Assembly: GCA_036346255.1 (NCBI GenBank)
Contig: CM070632.1
Span: forward strand, 30,034,657-30,098,656
DNA: 64,000 nt
Direction: 5' to 3'
From: Ampelocalamus luodianensis
Lineage: Eukaryota > Streptophyta > Magnoliopsida > Poales > Poaceae
The notes below the pieces were generated by a model. It worked only from the letters and a program-made list of their open reading frames with translations, was not told the origin of the DNA and ran no database searches. Shown piece after piece: positions 1 to 11,145 of this stretch (position 1 is the stretch's first letter; every line of letters starts with the position of its first letter). The position numbers and the translations under genes are program-made.

Positions 1-45
1 GAGCCGAGCCGAGCCGAGCCGAGCCGAGCCGAGCCGAGCCGAGCC
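1..45. repeat. (GAGCC)9 microsatellite
   Basis: Nine perfect tandem copies of GAGCC open the window and may continue to its left. They are followed by GC-rich, GTGCG-type simple sequence to about 110. No gene is attached. Confidence 0.97.
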
Positions 46-272
46 GCCCGTGCCGTCTTGCGTGCGGTGGCGGTGCGGTGCGGTGCGTCTGGCGATGTCT
101 TGTGCGATACAGCGTGTCGGTGCGTGCGGCGTTTTCTTTATCTATTCAAAATCGAAACGCACCTTCGCAATAAATGGTTGGCAATAATTGCGATCGCTTA
201 CGGTCTCTTCATTTTTGCAAATTGAAAGAACGAAGGCATCGATTCAAATAATGGTGGCGATAGCGGTTCTTT

Positions 273-406
273 GTTACTAGTGAATAATGGCGACCGTTTC
301 GGCCTCTTGACTAGGCGATGCAATTGCCGTTACTAGTGAATAATGGTGACCGTTTCGGCCTCTTGACTAGGCGTGCAATACCGCCGTTACTAGTGAGTGA
401 TGGTGG
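273..406. repeat. 56-57 bp tandem repeat, 2.4 copies
   Basis: Units start with GTTACTAGTGAATAATGG at 273 and 329; a partial diverged unit starts at 386. Units 1 and 2 differ by a few substitutions and a small indel near the 3' end. This is a small minisatellite-like duplication. An open frame running through it is a by-product of the repeat. Confidence 0.9.
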
Positions 407-2032
407 TGTTTCAGTGCGGTTGTTATATATAGTCATTATCCGGAGCGAGTCATGTTCTCCAATTCTCTCCACGAAAGACACCACGCTTCTTTGTTGCTTT
501 GTCTCTCGCGATCTCCATCCGGCAAGCGCGTGTCTGATCGCGACCGGGAGAGCGAGCCTCCGAACCCTCGTCCTTGAAGGCTTGCACGAGCAAGGGCGAA
601 TAAGGTTTTGGGGAGCGTTGCGCGATCGCTCGCCGCTTCCTCTCCATTCGACTCTGCTACGCCTACAACCGTGCGACTACTACGCGGCGTCCATCGCACG
701 ACTACTTACCACTACGCCATGACAAGCGGCGATCTCACAAAGACTCCGGTGCCGCTTCTTCTACTCTGCTGCTCCTTCCACTGGATCCGGGTATGTCTAT
801 TTCATATGTACTTCTTGGTTAGTAATATTACTAGTTGTTACCTTGAACACTGTGATAGATATACTAGTTTCTGTTCATCTGGATATTAGTATGTCTATAG
901 TGTTCTTGCTTACTTGCTTTATGAAAGTGGCTAGAATATTCATCATGTTTTATCTACTATATTTCTGGATTAAAGTAATTCGAAAAATGCTATTATTCTC
1001 AACACATCAGTGCTCGGCCAAGATGATGATTGATAGTCTAGTAGGGAGCTGTGTTCTGCTAGGCTTGTGGTTGGAAATAAGGAATATCATTAGTTAATTT
1101 TTTAAAAAATTGTGTGAACTGTGAAAGAATGTTAGGCAAACAAAATGTGTAAAAAAGACTATTAGGGGTGGAAAAAAAAAGCTCGTTAGTGGAGTTTATT
1201 GGCTCGGTTCAAAATTGCTCTAATTAGATTCGTTAATTGGTTAAATATTGAAATGAGTCGATTTAGAATGAAGTTGAATTCCGCTTTGACTTTACTCGGC
1301 TCGTTAGCTCGGTTCTAAAAATACTTCCAACTATAAATAAAATATTATTAAATTAAACCGTGTCAATTTTGAGAAAAACTCCATAAGACAAGCACCTCTT
1401 GATATCCACATTAATATATATGACGCTATACATAAGTGGACGTACTGTTCTGTCATATACCGAAGAGATAAACTCAAATTTAGAGGCTAAAAGCTGCAGC
1501 CCTGGAAGATCTTTGCCAATGCAAAGGCTAATTGTTCATGACATGCGATCGGCGGAGTACGGCCTATGTACGCAACAGAAATCTTATGTAGTGATGTTTG
1601 GCAATTTGTCGATGCCTCAGATCACACTTCTGACTTTCTGAGGTGCGATGGTTGCATAATTGACACTTTCAGCTCTTGTTATTTTTATACAAAAATCCTC
1701 CCTTGACCAGAGTTCACTATCACAACTTAAACGTGCATACACACAAATTTCCAAATTCATTGTCGGTTCTCAACGTTTAGCTCACTAAACTTCATTCTCT
1801 TCAAGTATATCAAGTACAGGTTCATCAATTAAATAAACCCGGATGTCCGATCTAGGCGTGAGGATCGGCCGCCTGGGCACCCGTTGGATCTCACTTATCC
1901 GTACGATCTACACTCCGAGTGGTACAACAAAATCACAACAAACGCAACATCTGTTACTAATGCGTGCAACAAAAGTCTATGTGGTTGCAACAATTCATGG
2001 CGACAAGAGATGCAACGAAATATAATCTTTAT
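407..2032. other. No recognisable gene
   Basis: This is a GC-rich stretch (to about 780) followed by AT-rich sequence. Short open frames occur on both strands, but none shows a known domain, a plausible splice structure or a coding-like composition. A stretch near 1190-1315 carries scattered GCTCGTTAG and GGCTCGGTTC motifs that look like old transposon or simple-sequence debris. I see nothing else to annotate. Confidence 0.6.
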
Positions 2033-2321
2033 TGTTGAATTGTGATCCAAAATTTTAATATAGAAGTATTCGGGTTAGTTGCCATATTAGTGGATTAGTT
2101 TTTTTACTTAGACTTTAAGTTCTTTTACCCCTTTATATACCTCTTGTAAGCCGCACGGGGAGAGTTGACGCCTGACGCCTCATTGTAATCTCCTGTGTTT
2201 TGTAAACACTTCTCATATCGTGACCATCGTCGATTGGCGCTCGTGGTTTTTTTTTTCCGTAAGAATTTTTACGTAAAATTTGTATCTCTTATTCCTATTG
2301 ATCCGTATATTATTTCTAACA
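2033..2321 (+). repeat. LTR of Ty1/copia element A (5' LTR)
   Basis: The interval begins TGTTGAATTG and ends TTTCTAACA, the TG...CA form of an LTR, and is 289 bp long. It contains a promoter-like CTTTATATACC near 2130. It is directly followed by a primer-binding-like sequence and a GC-rich leader, which makes it a 5' LTR. No second copy is visible in the window, so the matching 3' LTR is missing or outside. The boundary is inferred from the terminal dinucleotides and the downstream primer site. Confidence 0.65.
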
Positions 2322-2340
2322 AGTAGTATCAGAACACAAG
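2322..2340 (+). promoter_or_regulatory. Primer-binding-like site of copia element A
   Basis: Immediately after the LTR end there is AGTAGTATCAGAACACAAG. It resembles the TGGTATCAGAGC primer site (initiator tRNA-Met) used by most plant LTR retrotransposons, with mismatches. Confidence 0.55.
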
Positions 2341-2585
2341 ATATTAGGGTTTGAGAGATACGAAAAAAAAAACAGATTGATTCGGGCCGCCGTCACGCGC
2401 AGCGGCGCGTCTTCGTCTCCCTCCCCGTGCGCTGTCGCTCGGCGCGAGATTCCCACATCGTGCACACAGATCGATCTGAGGCCGTCGTCCGCCCGCCGTC
2501 TCGGTCCGTGCGCGCGAGCATCCGAAGCCATCGTCCGGACGCCGCCGTCACGCGCATCATCGTCCTTCGTCGCTTCGGTCCTTCG
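2341..2585 (+). other. Leader of copia element A, left part
   Basis: This is a GC-rich untranslated leader between the primer site and gag. It is interrupted after 2585 by the chromovirus insertion and resumes at 8508. Sequence on both sides is of the same GC-rich character, with GTCACGCGCATC on the left and GTCGCGTCATCC on the right. The insertion is flanked by CTTCG at 2581-2585 and CTTCA at 8508-8512. Confidence 0.6.
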
Positions 2586-3046
2586 TGTCACGATCTGAAG
2601 GTTGTGATCTCAGTTTCAGAGGAGCTTGGGCTATTTCAGTTAAGGAACGGCAAGGATGTCTTCATACCTCTTCGATTATGACCATCCAACGATCAAAATT
2701 ACCTTACTCAATGAAGGAGTCCAATGAAGTGATACGATCTGAAGCAATCGAAGAAGATCTGACGGCTGGAGAGGATAGAGTAGTTTACTGTTTTCCATTT
2801 TGTTGTTTCACATTCGCTCACCGTAATTTTACGCTTCGCTGTCGTTGGAATCTGGCTGACCGCGCACCGTATATAAGTCGTGGATGTGTAATGGAACCGA
2901 ATCTTATCGAAAAAGAAAAACCCTAAATTAGCTACTTACTTTCCCCTTCTATCTGTTCTTCTCTTCTAACTGAATCTATTCAGTTCATCCCAATCTGTCG
3001 CTCTGTTTTGTCCAGAAATCAGGTCCAACACTATTGGGGCCTGACA
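2586..3046 (+). repeat. 5' LTR of chromovirus
   Basis: Starts TGTCACGATC and ends GGCCTGACA. It is nearly identical to 8044-8507 apart from a diverged patch around 2810-2850 and scattered substitutions. A TATA box (TATATAAG) lies at about 2870-2877, and an AAAAACCC-type stretch follows at about 2915-2925. Confidence 0.95.
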
Positions 3047-3048
3047 TT

Positions 3049-3060
3049 TGGTATTAGAGC
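3049..3060 (+). promoter_or_regulatory. Primer-binding site, tRNA-Met type
   Basis: TGGTATTAGAGC starts two bases after the 5' LTR. It matches the standard plant primer site TGGTATCAGAGC with one substitution, and it marks the left end of the internal region. Confidence 0.9.
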
Positions 3061-3188
3061 AAGGTCTATCCTTGGCTTGGTAATCTAGATCGGATCGGTT
3101 CGCAGTTGGAAAGGGTTTGAAGAACTAGTTTCTTCTGTAAAATTCCGGATCCAGACTGTGAAGGTTCGACTGGAGCGCACAATCGAAG

Positions 3189-4767
3189 ATGCCAAAGGTG
3201 AGTAAACATATCACAGGGGAAGAAGGAACGGAGATGCATTTGGCTAGTGAAGTGGAAGAAATCAAAGGAAGGATGGCAGAGATGAGCACTCAGAATCAGC
3301 AGCTGGGAGATAGCATACGGCAACTACAGGTCCAGATGCAGGAGAATGCCATCCACATGCAGCAACAGATGGATAATCTGGTGAATTTGATGGCGAATCA
3401 AGGCCAGGGAGAGCTCAGAGAAGAAATGGTAGCAACCACGGGAACTGAAGTCGTGGGAAGTCACCTGGGACGGCAGCACGCTGAAGGAAACATCAGTATA
3501 TATGGAGGAATAGCAGGCACTCCCGGAAGTGGGTATTCTTTCGCGCCGCCACGCTCAGGTAACGGCAGTCCTCTATTGAATCATCAAGTCCCACCCATGG
3601 TGTCGTATCCTCCTTTATTAGCAACTCCACCGATAGTTGTAAATTCACAAGGACATGGGGGAAATACCTTTGGGCCACAATATGTTAATGCAACAAGCAC
3701 GTTTGTGCCTCCTTATGGGCATGCTTGGTTTTCACCACATGGTTTCCAAAACAATCGACAAGATTCACAATGGTTTCAACTGCCTGAGGCTCAAATGGGA
3801 CAAGTTGGTCAAGGTAGAGAAAGAAACTATTACGGTCAATCTTTTAGTAAGGGGGCCAAAGTTAGAATTTCCCAAGTTTGATGGTGATAATCCAGAGGCA
3901 TGGATTAGAAAGGCAGAGAGGTGTTTTGAGTTGTCCAGAACCCCTATCGAAGAAAGAGTCCATGTGGCAGAAATCTATTTCTTTGGGAGGGCAGACCAAT
4001 GGATTAGTAGTAATAGTATTGATACTGCTGGTATGACTTGGGAGCATTTTTGTGGTCTGATTTGCAAAAGGTTTGCAGCAGAAGGCAGAATTGATGTAGC
4101 TAATACATTTCGAAGTCTGCAACAAACTGGAACAGTACTGGAGTATGTGGACAAGTTTGAGGAAGTGATGGCCATGGTAAAAAGGAGAAATCCTAATTTG
4201 AGGGAAGAGTACTTTCTAGATATTTTTGTGTCTGGATTGAAGAATTATATAAAAGTACCACTGAAGTCTCTTGGTCTTAAATCATTAGTGGATGCATACT
4301 CTCATGCGATAAATTATGAGGATCTACCCCTGTTCAAGAAATCAGAATCATGGACAAATTCTGTAAAAGGGAAGACTGGATATCAGGGAAGTAATTATAC
4401 CCCACGGGGAAGTGTGACTTTTAACAAGAAGGATAATGGAGTTAAGGGTGCTTCAGTAGCCTTTTCTGGTACAGATAAGTGGAAGAGTGGAAAGTGCTTT
4501 AAGTGTCAAGAACCATGGGTACCAAGACATCAAGCAGTTTGCAAGTTCAAAAAGCAGATACACCTTATAACTATTGATGATGAGGAAGATAATGGTGAGG
4601 GACAACAGGATGCTGAGTTCAGTACAGCACCTTGTAGCCCTGAAAACACCAAGGATGACAACACTGATGAGCAAATATCAATGCATGCAGTCTACGGGAC
4701 AAGTGCAGTAGCCAGTACTTTCACATTGAGAGTGAAGATAGGACGATTTTTTTCACTGCTTTGGTAG
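3189..4767 (+). pseudogene. Chromovirus gag, frameshifted
   Basis: Gag forms the particle that packages the element RNA. Reading starts at ATG 3189 with a coiled-coil-like N-terminal part rich in Gln and Glu, in one frame to about 3880. The conserved retrotransposon gag domain (KLEFPKFDGDNPEAWIRKAE) is in a different frame from about 3850 onward, so a frameshift lies between roughly 3840 and 3870. A degenerate zinc knuckle, KCFKCQEPWVPRHQAVCK, lies at about 4490-4545. The frame closes at 4767 after a run of seven T at 4747-4753, where the protease frame departs. Both breaks would stop production of a Gag-Pol protein. Confidence 0.88.
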
Positions 4768-5150
4768 ATAGTGGGAGTACCACCACCTTCATGACTCCTG
4801 CAGTGGCACTGCAAGCGGGCTGCAATATCATTAACCACTCTCCAATTCAGGTGATAGTGGCCAATGGAGGAATGTTGACAAGTGAAGCTATATGTAAAAA
4901 CTGTAACTATACTATCCAAGGTGAGGAGTTTGAATCAGATTTCAGGTTACTATGTCTAAAAGGATATGACATCATATTGGGCAGTGATTGGATATTTCAT
5001 CACGATCTGTCAAGATCAATCTAAAAACCAGGGAGTTTAGTATTTGTAAAAATGGCAAAAGTACAAAAGTATTCAAAGATGAGACTAGACCTGAGTTGGA
5101 CTGTGTGATCAATTCACACAAATTGTTGAAAATGATGGGTAAAGGAGTGG
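4755..5150 (+). pseudogene. Chromovirus aspartic protease region
   Basis: The active-site motif is seen as LVDSGSTTTFM at 4761-4793, the D-S/T-G signature of retroelement proteases, followed further on by a hydrophobic DIILGSDW motif at about 4970. The frame stops at 5022-5024 in this copy, and another frame takes over from about 4988 to 5170. The protease would cleave Gag-Pol; here it is disconnected from gag on one side and from RT on the other. Confidence 0.85.
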
Positions 5151-6830
5151 TTGGAGCATCATTTATGTAAAGGAGGTGTTAGTAAAGAAAAGAGAAAAGT
5201 GTCAGAACTCGAATTGGAAGAAATCTTGGATCAGTACTCGAGGTATTTGCGAACTAAAAGAACTACCACCTCACGAGATTGTGATCGTACCATTCCACTC
5301 AGTGCTGAGGCTAAGCCAATCAATGTGAGGCCTTATCGGCTGCCTCACTACAAGAAAGATGCCATGGAGGAGTTGATAGAACAATTGCTTAAGGCTCAAA
5401 CTATAAAATCTAGTGTCAGTCCTTATAGCTCACCAGCCATATTAGTAAAGAAAAAAGATGGAAGTTGGAGATTGTGCATAGATTACAGGCAATTGAATGC
5501 TTACACTATTAAAAACAAATATCCAATTCCCATAATAGAGGATTTATTAGATGAACTTCATGGAGCCAAGTACTTCTCAAAATTGGATCTTAGGTCTGGG
5601 TACCATCAGATTAGAATGCATCTAGATGATATACATAAAACAGCCTTCAGCACTCATACTAGACATTATGAATTTCTTGTAATGCCCTTTGGACTTACTA
5701 ACACTCCAGCAACTTTCCAAGCCTTGATGAATGAGTTGTTAGCTAAGTACCTCAGAAAATTTGTCTTGGTTTTCTTTGATGACATATTAATATACAGTGC
5801 AAATCTGGAAGAGCATAAGGAGCACTTGCAAACAGTGCTCAGGATTTTGAGTAAGAACAAGTTGTATGCTAGGCTAAATAAGTGCACATTTGGGCAGCTT
5901 CAAGTAGAGTATTTGGGCCATGTTATCAGCCAAAATGGAGTGGCAACCGATGCTAACAAGGTACAAGCAGTGAGGGAATGGCCAGCTCCTGAGAATGTCA
6001 CACAGCTGAGGGGATTTTTGGGATTATCTGGATATTATAGAAGATTTGTGAGGAATTATGGCATTATCTGTCAGCCTATGTTCAAAGCATTGAAAAAGAA
6101 TGCTTTTCATTGGGGACAAGAGCAACAAGAATCCTTTGACAAGATCAAGGATTTATTAACCAATGCACCAGTTCTGGCCTTACCAAACTTTTCTAAACCA
6201 TTTGTGTTGGAAACATATGCAAGTGGTTATGGATTGGGAGCTGTGCTAATGCAGGAGGGAAGGCCTTTATCTTTTATGAGCAAGGCTATTGGGCCAAAGG
6301 CTGCTGCTATGTCTACATATGACAAGGAGGCAATGGCAATCCTAGAAGCTCTAAAGAAATGGAAGCATTATTTGATTGGAGCAAGTCTCATTATCAAGAC
6401 TGATCAACAAAGTCTTAGGTATATCAATGAGCAAAGATTGATTGATGGGATTCAACACAAACTGTTGATTAAGTTGATGGGGTACAATTATAAAATAGAG
6501 TATAGAAAAGGAAAGGAGAATATAGCTGCTGATGATCTGTCCAGGATTCAACACAAGCCTCAAACAATGGCCCTCACACTGGCCATTCCTCAATGGATCT
6601 CTGAGATTTTACTGAGTTACCAAGGTGATGAAAAATGCAAGGAGATAGAAGAAAAGTTAAGGGTGGATGCGAATGCAATTCCCTCTTTTACATTGCAAGG
6701 TGGAATTATTAGATACAAGGGAAGACTTTATGTTGGCATCAGTACTAACTTGAAGGAACAGTTATTGAAATCATTTCATGCCTCAGCATTGGGGGGCACT
6801 CTGGAGAGAGAGCAACTTATCAAAGGATGA
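5151..6830 (+). pseudogene. Chromovirus reverse transcriptase and RNase H
   Basis: An uninterrupted 559-residue frame. RT motifs are clear: LCIDYRQLNAYTIKNKYPIP, KLDLRSGYHQIRM, VMPFGLTNTPATFQ and the catalytic FVLVFFDDILIYS at about 5760-5800. RNase H follows with FVLETYASGYGLGAVLMQEG at about 6200-6260 and the later IIKTDQQSLRYI. The first catalytic Asp of RNase H, normally in a TDAS motif, is Tyr here (TYAS), a likely inactivating change. The frame ends at 6830, just before the integrase zinc domain, in another frame. RT copies the RNA genome and RNase H removes the RNA strand. Confidence 0.93.
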
Positions 6831-8016
6831 AGTTAATCTTCTATTGGCCTGGAATGAAATCTATGGTATCTGAATTTGTCAAGCAGTGTGCAGTGTGCCA
6901 AAAGAACAAATCTGAAAATGTACCCTATCCTGGGCTGCTGCAGCCTTTGCCTCGGCTAGAGATGGCTTGGACTCATATAACAATGGATTTTATAGAAGGG
7001 CTACCCAAGTCTGAGAGCAAAGATGTGATCTTGGTAGTTGTGGACCGATTCACTAAGTATGCTCATTTCCTGTCATTGAGCCACCCTTACACAGTTCAGA
7101 CAGTAGTTGATCTGTTCCTAGAGAACATATACAAACTGCATGGCTTACCAATGATGATCATTCAGACAGAGATAGAATCTTTACAAGTACCTTGTGGCAA
7201 GAATTATTCAAGGCATTGGGAGTGAAGATAAGAATGAGTAGTGCATACCATCCTCAATCTGACTGGCAGACAGAGAGAGTTAATCAATGTTTAGAGAATT
7301 ATCTAAGGTGCATGGCCTTTGTCAGTCCTAAGAAATGGCATTCCTGGTTAGCACAAGCAGAGTGGTGGTACAACACTACTTTTCACACCACCTTGAATAT
7401 GACCCCCTTTGAAGCATTATATGGGATGAAGCCACCCCAAATTTCAGAGACCTTGCTGCCAGATTCTGTTACTGATGAAACTAGAAGAAGGTTACAGAGG
7501 AGAACTGCCGTCTTTGAGGCTATAAAGGCGCAATGGGATAAGGCTAGTGCAAGGATGAAGTATTATGCTGACAAACACCGAACTGAAAGAGAGTTACAAG
7601 TTGGAGAGATGGTGTATCTAAAATTCCAGCCTTACAGACACAATGCCTTGGGATTACACAATTCACTGAAACTTCATTCCAAGTACTATGGCCCCTTTAG
7701 AATCCTAGAAAAGATTGGAAAAGTTGCATATAAGCTATTGCTACCGGAGGGGTGCCACATACATCCTGTGTTTCATGTGAGCCAGTTAAAGAAGCATTTT
7801 GGAAAGAAAGCAATACCCAGCCGTGAGTTACCATTGATTGATGCTGAAGGAAATGTGCTATTGGAGCCGATTGCAGTACTGGATCGGAGGGTAATCCCCA
7901 GGAACAATGAGCCGGTTGTTCAATGGTTAATTCAATGGATGAATCTTCCAAGGGAGGCAGTCACTTGGGAAGATGCTAGTTTCATTGCTAGAGTCTTTCC
8001 AGATTTCCATCCTTGA
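6800..8016 (+). pseudogene. Chromovirus integrase with chromodomain-like tail
   Basis: The integrase would insert the cDNA. The zinc-binding part (FYWPGMKSMVSEFVKQCAVC) and the first catalytic Asp in TMDFIEGLP lie in the frame beginning at 6827. The segment around 7163-7190, where the second catalytic Asp should be, is out of frame. The rest (SSAYHPQSDWQTERVNQCLE, ending in a chromodomain-like VQWLIQWMNLPREAVTWEDA) is in the frame from 7192 to 8016. At least one frameshift therefore splits the catalytic core. Chromodomain tails of this kind are thought to steer chromoviruses to certain chromatin. Confidence 0.9.
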
Positions 8017-8029
8017 GGACAAGGATGTT

Positions 8030-8039
8030 AAGAGGGGGG
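8030..8039 (+). promoter_or_regulatory. Polypurine tract of chromovirus
   Basis: AAGAGGGGGG, four bases upstream of the 3' LTR, is the expected plus-strand priming site. Confidence 0.85.
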
Positions 8040-8043
8040 CAAT

Positions 8044-8507
8044 TGTCACGATCTGAAGGTTGTGATCTCAGTTTCAGAGGAGCTTGGGCTATTTCAGTTA
8101 AGGAACGGCAAGGATGTCTTCATACCTCTTCGATTATGACCATCCAACGATCAAAATTACCTTACTCAATGAAGGAGTCCAATGAAGTGATACGATCTGA
8201 AGCAATCGAAGAAGATCTGACGGCTGGAGAGGATAGAGTAGTTTACTGTTTTCCATTTTGTTGTTTCCTATTACTGCTCACCGTAATTTTCTGTTTCTGT
8301 CGTCGTTGGAATCTGGCTGACCGCGTGCCGTATATAAGTCGCGGATGTGTAATGGAACCGAATCTTATCGAAAAAGAAAAACCCTAAATTAGCTACTTAC
8401 TTTCCCCTTCTATCTGTTCTTCTCTTCTCACTGAATCTATTCAGTTCATCCCAATCTGTCGCTCTGTTTTGTCCAGAAATCAGGTCCAACACTATTGGGG
8501 CCTGACA
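8044..8507 (+). repeat. 3' LTR of chromovirus
   Basis: Near-identical to the 5' LTR at 2586-3046 and ends GGCCTGACA. It is followed by CTTCA (8508-8512), which pairs with CTTCG before the 5' LTR as the 5-bp target duplication with one mismatch. Confidence 0.95.
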
Positions 8508-8957
8508 CTTCAGCGCCAGCACGTCCGCGCGTCGCGTCATCCTCATCATCCACGACGCTGCCGCAGACTCCACAGGCGTTTCCTCGGTCTGTGCGTCGCC
8601 ATCAACCGAGTCTAGCACGCCACTACGCCTCGCTCCCTCAGCGTTTTTCCTCGGCAACAGAGCAGACAAGCAACGAACAAAGAAAGACAGCAAGACAAAT
8701 ACAAAAGCAAAGTCTTCCATTAGCACCGGCAGAGGTCCCAATAATCCCCTTTATTATTTTATAAATCACACAGCAAGCTGATCACAGTTCCTGAAGATTC
8801 TCGGGAGTAAGCCAATTCCGGCTTTCTTTGCTTCGTCCACCCCAAGCGTACCAGGAGATTTGAAGTTTTGATTCGCGTACGAAGGTGTACCAAAAGGATC
8901 GTGATTTTTGTTAGGTTTACACAAATCGGTACCAGCAATTTTTAGGTTTTATTCCTC
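8508..8957 (+). other. Leader of copia element A, right part
   Basis: This continues the GC-rich leader interrupted at 2585 and runs into the gag start at 8958. Open frames here on either strand have no recognisable domain. Confidence 0.55.
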
Positions 8958-9613
8958 ATGGCGACTTTGAAGTATGATTTTCCACTCTTGGATCGAGGCA
9001 CAAGATTTTTGCTATGGCAAGTCAAGATGAGGACTGTGCTGGCACAGATGGATTTGGATGATGCATTGAAAGGATTTGCAAAACAACCTACCACATAGAT
9101 CACAGATAAGAAGCGTAAAGATCAAAAGGCTTTATCTTATATTCACCTTCATCTATAAAATAATATTTTGCAGGATATTTCGAAGGAGAAGACAGCTGCT
9201 GCATTATGGCTGAAGCTGGAATAAATTTGCATGACGAAGGATCTCACCAGCAAGGTGCATCTTAAGCAGAAATTGTACTCTCACAAATTGCAAGAAGGAG
9301 AATCTGTGCTTGATTATCTTTCGGTGTTTAAGAAGATCGTTGCCGACCCAGAGTCGATGGAGGTAAAATATGAGGATGAGGATTTGAGTCTTATTCTTTT
9401 GTGTTCCCTGCCGAGTTCTTTTTTAAATTTCAGAGATACCATATTATATAGTAGAGATACTCTCACTCTTAATAAAGTTTATGAAGCTTTGCATGCTAAG
9501 GAGAAGATGAAACAGATGTTATCTTCTAAAAATTCAAGCTCAAAAGGAGAAGAACTTAAACAATGGATCTCGAGGCAAAAGTTCGAACGGCTACAAGAAC
9601 CGGTTGAAATCTA
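8958..9613 (+). pseudogene. Copia element A gag (Tork-like), degraded
   Basis: ATG at 8958 begins MATLKYDFPLLDRGTRFLLW, the N-terminus of UBN2-type plant copia gag proteins. In-frame stops appear near 9096 and in the stretch before 9230. The conserved continuation is readable from 9231 (MTKDLTSKVHLKQKLYSHKL, then LLCSLPSSFLNFRDTILYSR). A lysine- and tyrosine-rich remnant of the zinc-knuckle region follows at about 9600-9680. It is nonfunctional; the lineage assignment is by eye. Confidence 0.85.
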
Positions 9614-9730
9614 GAGGCAAGTACAAGTCGTACAAATATTACAAGAAAAATAGGCACGACATCTCTGAATGCTGAAGGTTGTAGAATAAAGAAAAGAGAA
9701 CTAGCTATTATAAGACAAAAGGTAAACCAG

Positions 9731-10056
9731 ATGATGAAGGTAAAGCCTTCCTTGCTGCTGATGATAGTCCTGATGGAGAAATCATTGTTGCCTTTGCTGG
9801 ATGTGCTAAGACCAACGATGAATGGATTCTTAATTCTGCTTGTACCTTTTATATGTGTCCTAATAAGGATTGGTTTGCCACCTATGAACCTATTGAAGGT
9901 GGTACTGTGTTGATAGGTGATAACTCATCTTGTAAGCTTGCAGGAATTGGTTCATTTCAGATCAAGATGTTTGATGGCATTGTCAGAACTATTCACGAAC
10001 CAGTAGTTCAAAGTACTGACCCAGCATGGCCAGAATTTTGTATAAAATTTGAATGA
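9731..10056 (+). pseudogene. Copia element A protease remnant
   Basis: The line DEWILNSACTFYMCPNKDWF at about 9815-9880 is the copia protease region. The expected active-site Asp before Ser-Ala is Asn in this copy, so it is catalytically dead. The following text, VLIGDNSSCKLAGIGSFQIK, matches the typical continuation. The similarity ends near 10020, after which a different sequence begins. Confidence 0.8.
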
Positions 10057-11145
10057 GTCTTCAATTCTGTGATAATATAATCATGGATGAGCATAAGATG
10101 AAAAAGACTTTCTACCTTTCACCCAAATTCCCTGTAATCCGCACGCAACTATCGTCAAGACGGCTACATGAAGTATGCCGAATCAATTGACATCATGCAA
10201 GTTGCGGAAGTTCAATATGATGTTCTAAGAAAGAACTTCATCTTACAGCCACCTAGTCGCAATGTTGGCCATGAAGCCACTACTAGTAGCTATAAGGTGA
10301 TGAAGCCTCTCACGAATGAGAGGAGCAAGAAGGGTAAGGTCGTGCGTCGCACATTATTGATGCTTTTCAGTCTAAGAAAAAGGGCAAATGATAGCATGAG
10401 GCACACCTCGCCATTGCAGGCACAAAGGATTCACATCCATTAGTTGCACTTATGAATGTGGACAGCCCTGTAGCAGCCCCCATCATCCCTCCTTTAGACA
10501 TCTGCGGCCGTAGCTACCCAAGAGGAGAAGATCGCGCATGAAGCCGATTGAGGCAGAAGTTCCTGAATACTTCGCCGATTCGATCTAGTGCGCGCATTGC
10601 ACTTGGATCTTTTATAGAAACTTGCAGTTTGTAATTGAAGCAGAATCTTGAATTATTGGATAATGGTTGCAAGCTCTAGGAGAGCAAAGCATTAAATTCT
10701 TATTATGAGTCCTGCAAGGCTTATTTTCCCGTCTTTATAATAGCAAGTTACGTTCTGATATCTGAAGTATTTTATTTATGTGTTGCTTGCTTTCTTCTAC
10801 ATATTAATAAACTACATTATATTAGAACACGTGTGGCGCCCTATGGAGGAAGTATGCTTAGCAGCGGCACAATGAAAACCATCTTGAGATAAACGGAAAT
10901 TTTTCCAGTCGATCAGTAAGAATGCTAGTAGTCTTACGACAATCGCAGGCAGCGATACTTGTATAATAGGCTCAGGAAGGGCCACAATTATACTCCCAAT
11001 GGGCACAATTTTGGTAATTGAAGAAGACTTGTTGTACCTAGAATCGACTAGAACTCTCAAGAATATTTGCACTAACAGTTTCCACGTAGAGACTAAAGAA
11101 GAGTATGATACAGAATACCTGCTCATTACAAAGCGTGAAGAAAGT
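10057..11145. other. Degraded retroelement DNA, no gene assigned
   Basis: This stretch lies between the protease of copia element A and the integrase of copia element B. A 91-residue frame at 10168-10443 and a 104-residue minus-strand frame at 10812-11126 show no domain I recognise. The segment is probably the decayed 5' portion of element B plus the junction with element A. Confidence 0.5.

Larger units (their letters stand above)
2586..8507 (+). mobile_element. Ty3/gypsy chromovirus, complete but inactivated
   Basis: This is a full LTR retrotransposon of about 5.9 kb with two LTRs of 461 and 464 bp, a tRNA-Met primer site, gag, protease, reverse transcriptase, RNase H, integrase, a C-terminal chromodomain-like tail, a polypurine tract, and flanking 5-bp duplications differing at one base (CTTCG/CTTCA). 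Domain order PR-RT-RH-IN is that of Ty3/gypsy. Short LTRs and the chromodomain-like tail suggest a Reina-like chromovirus; this clade assignment is an inference. The coding region has at least four frameshifts, so it cannot move on its own. It is nested in the leader of copia element A and is therefore younger than that element. Confidence 0.93.

Noticed and set aside
318..722. 134-residue open frame
   Set aside because: Runs through the tandem repeat and GC-rich sequence; no domain, no splice context.
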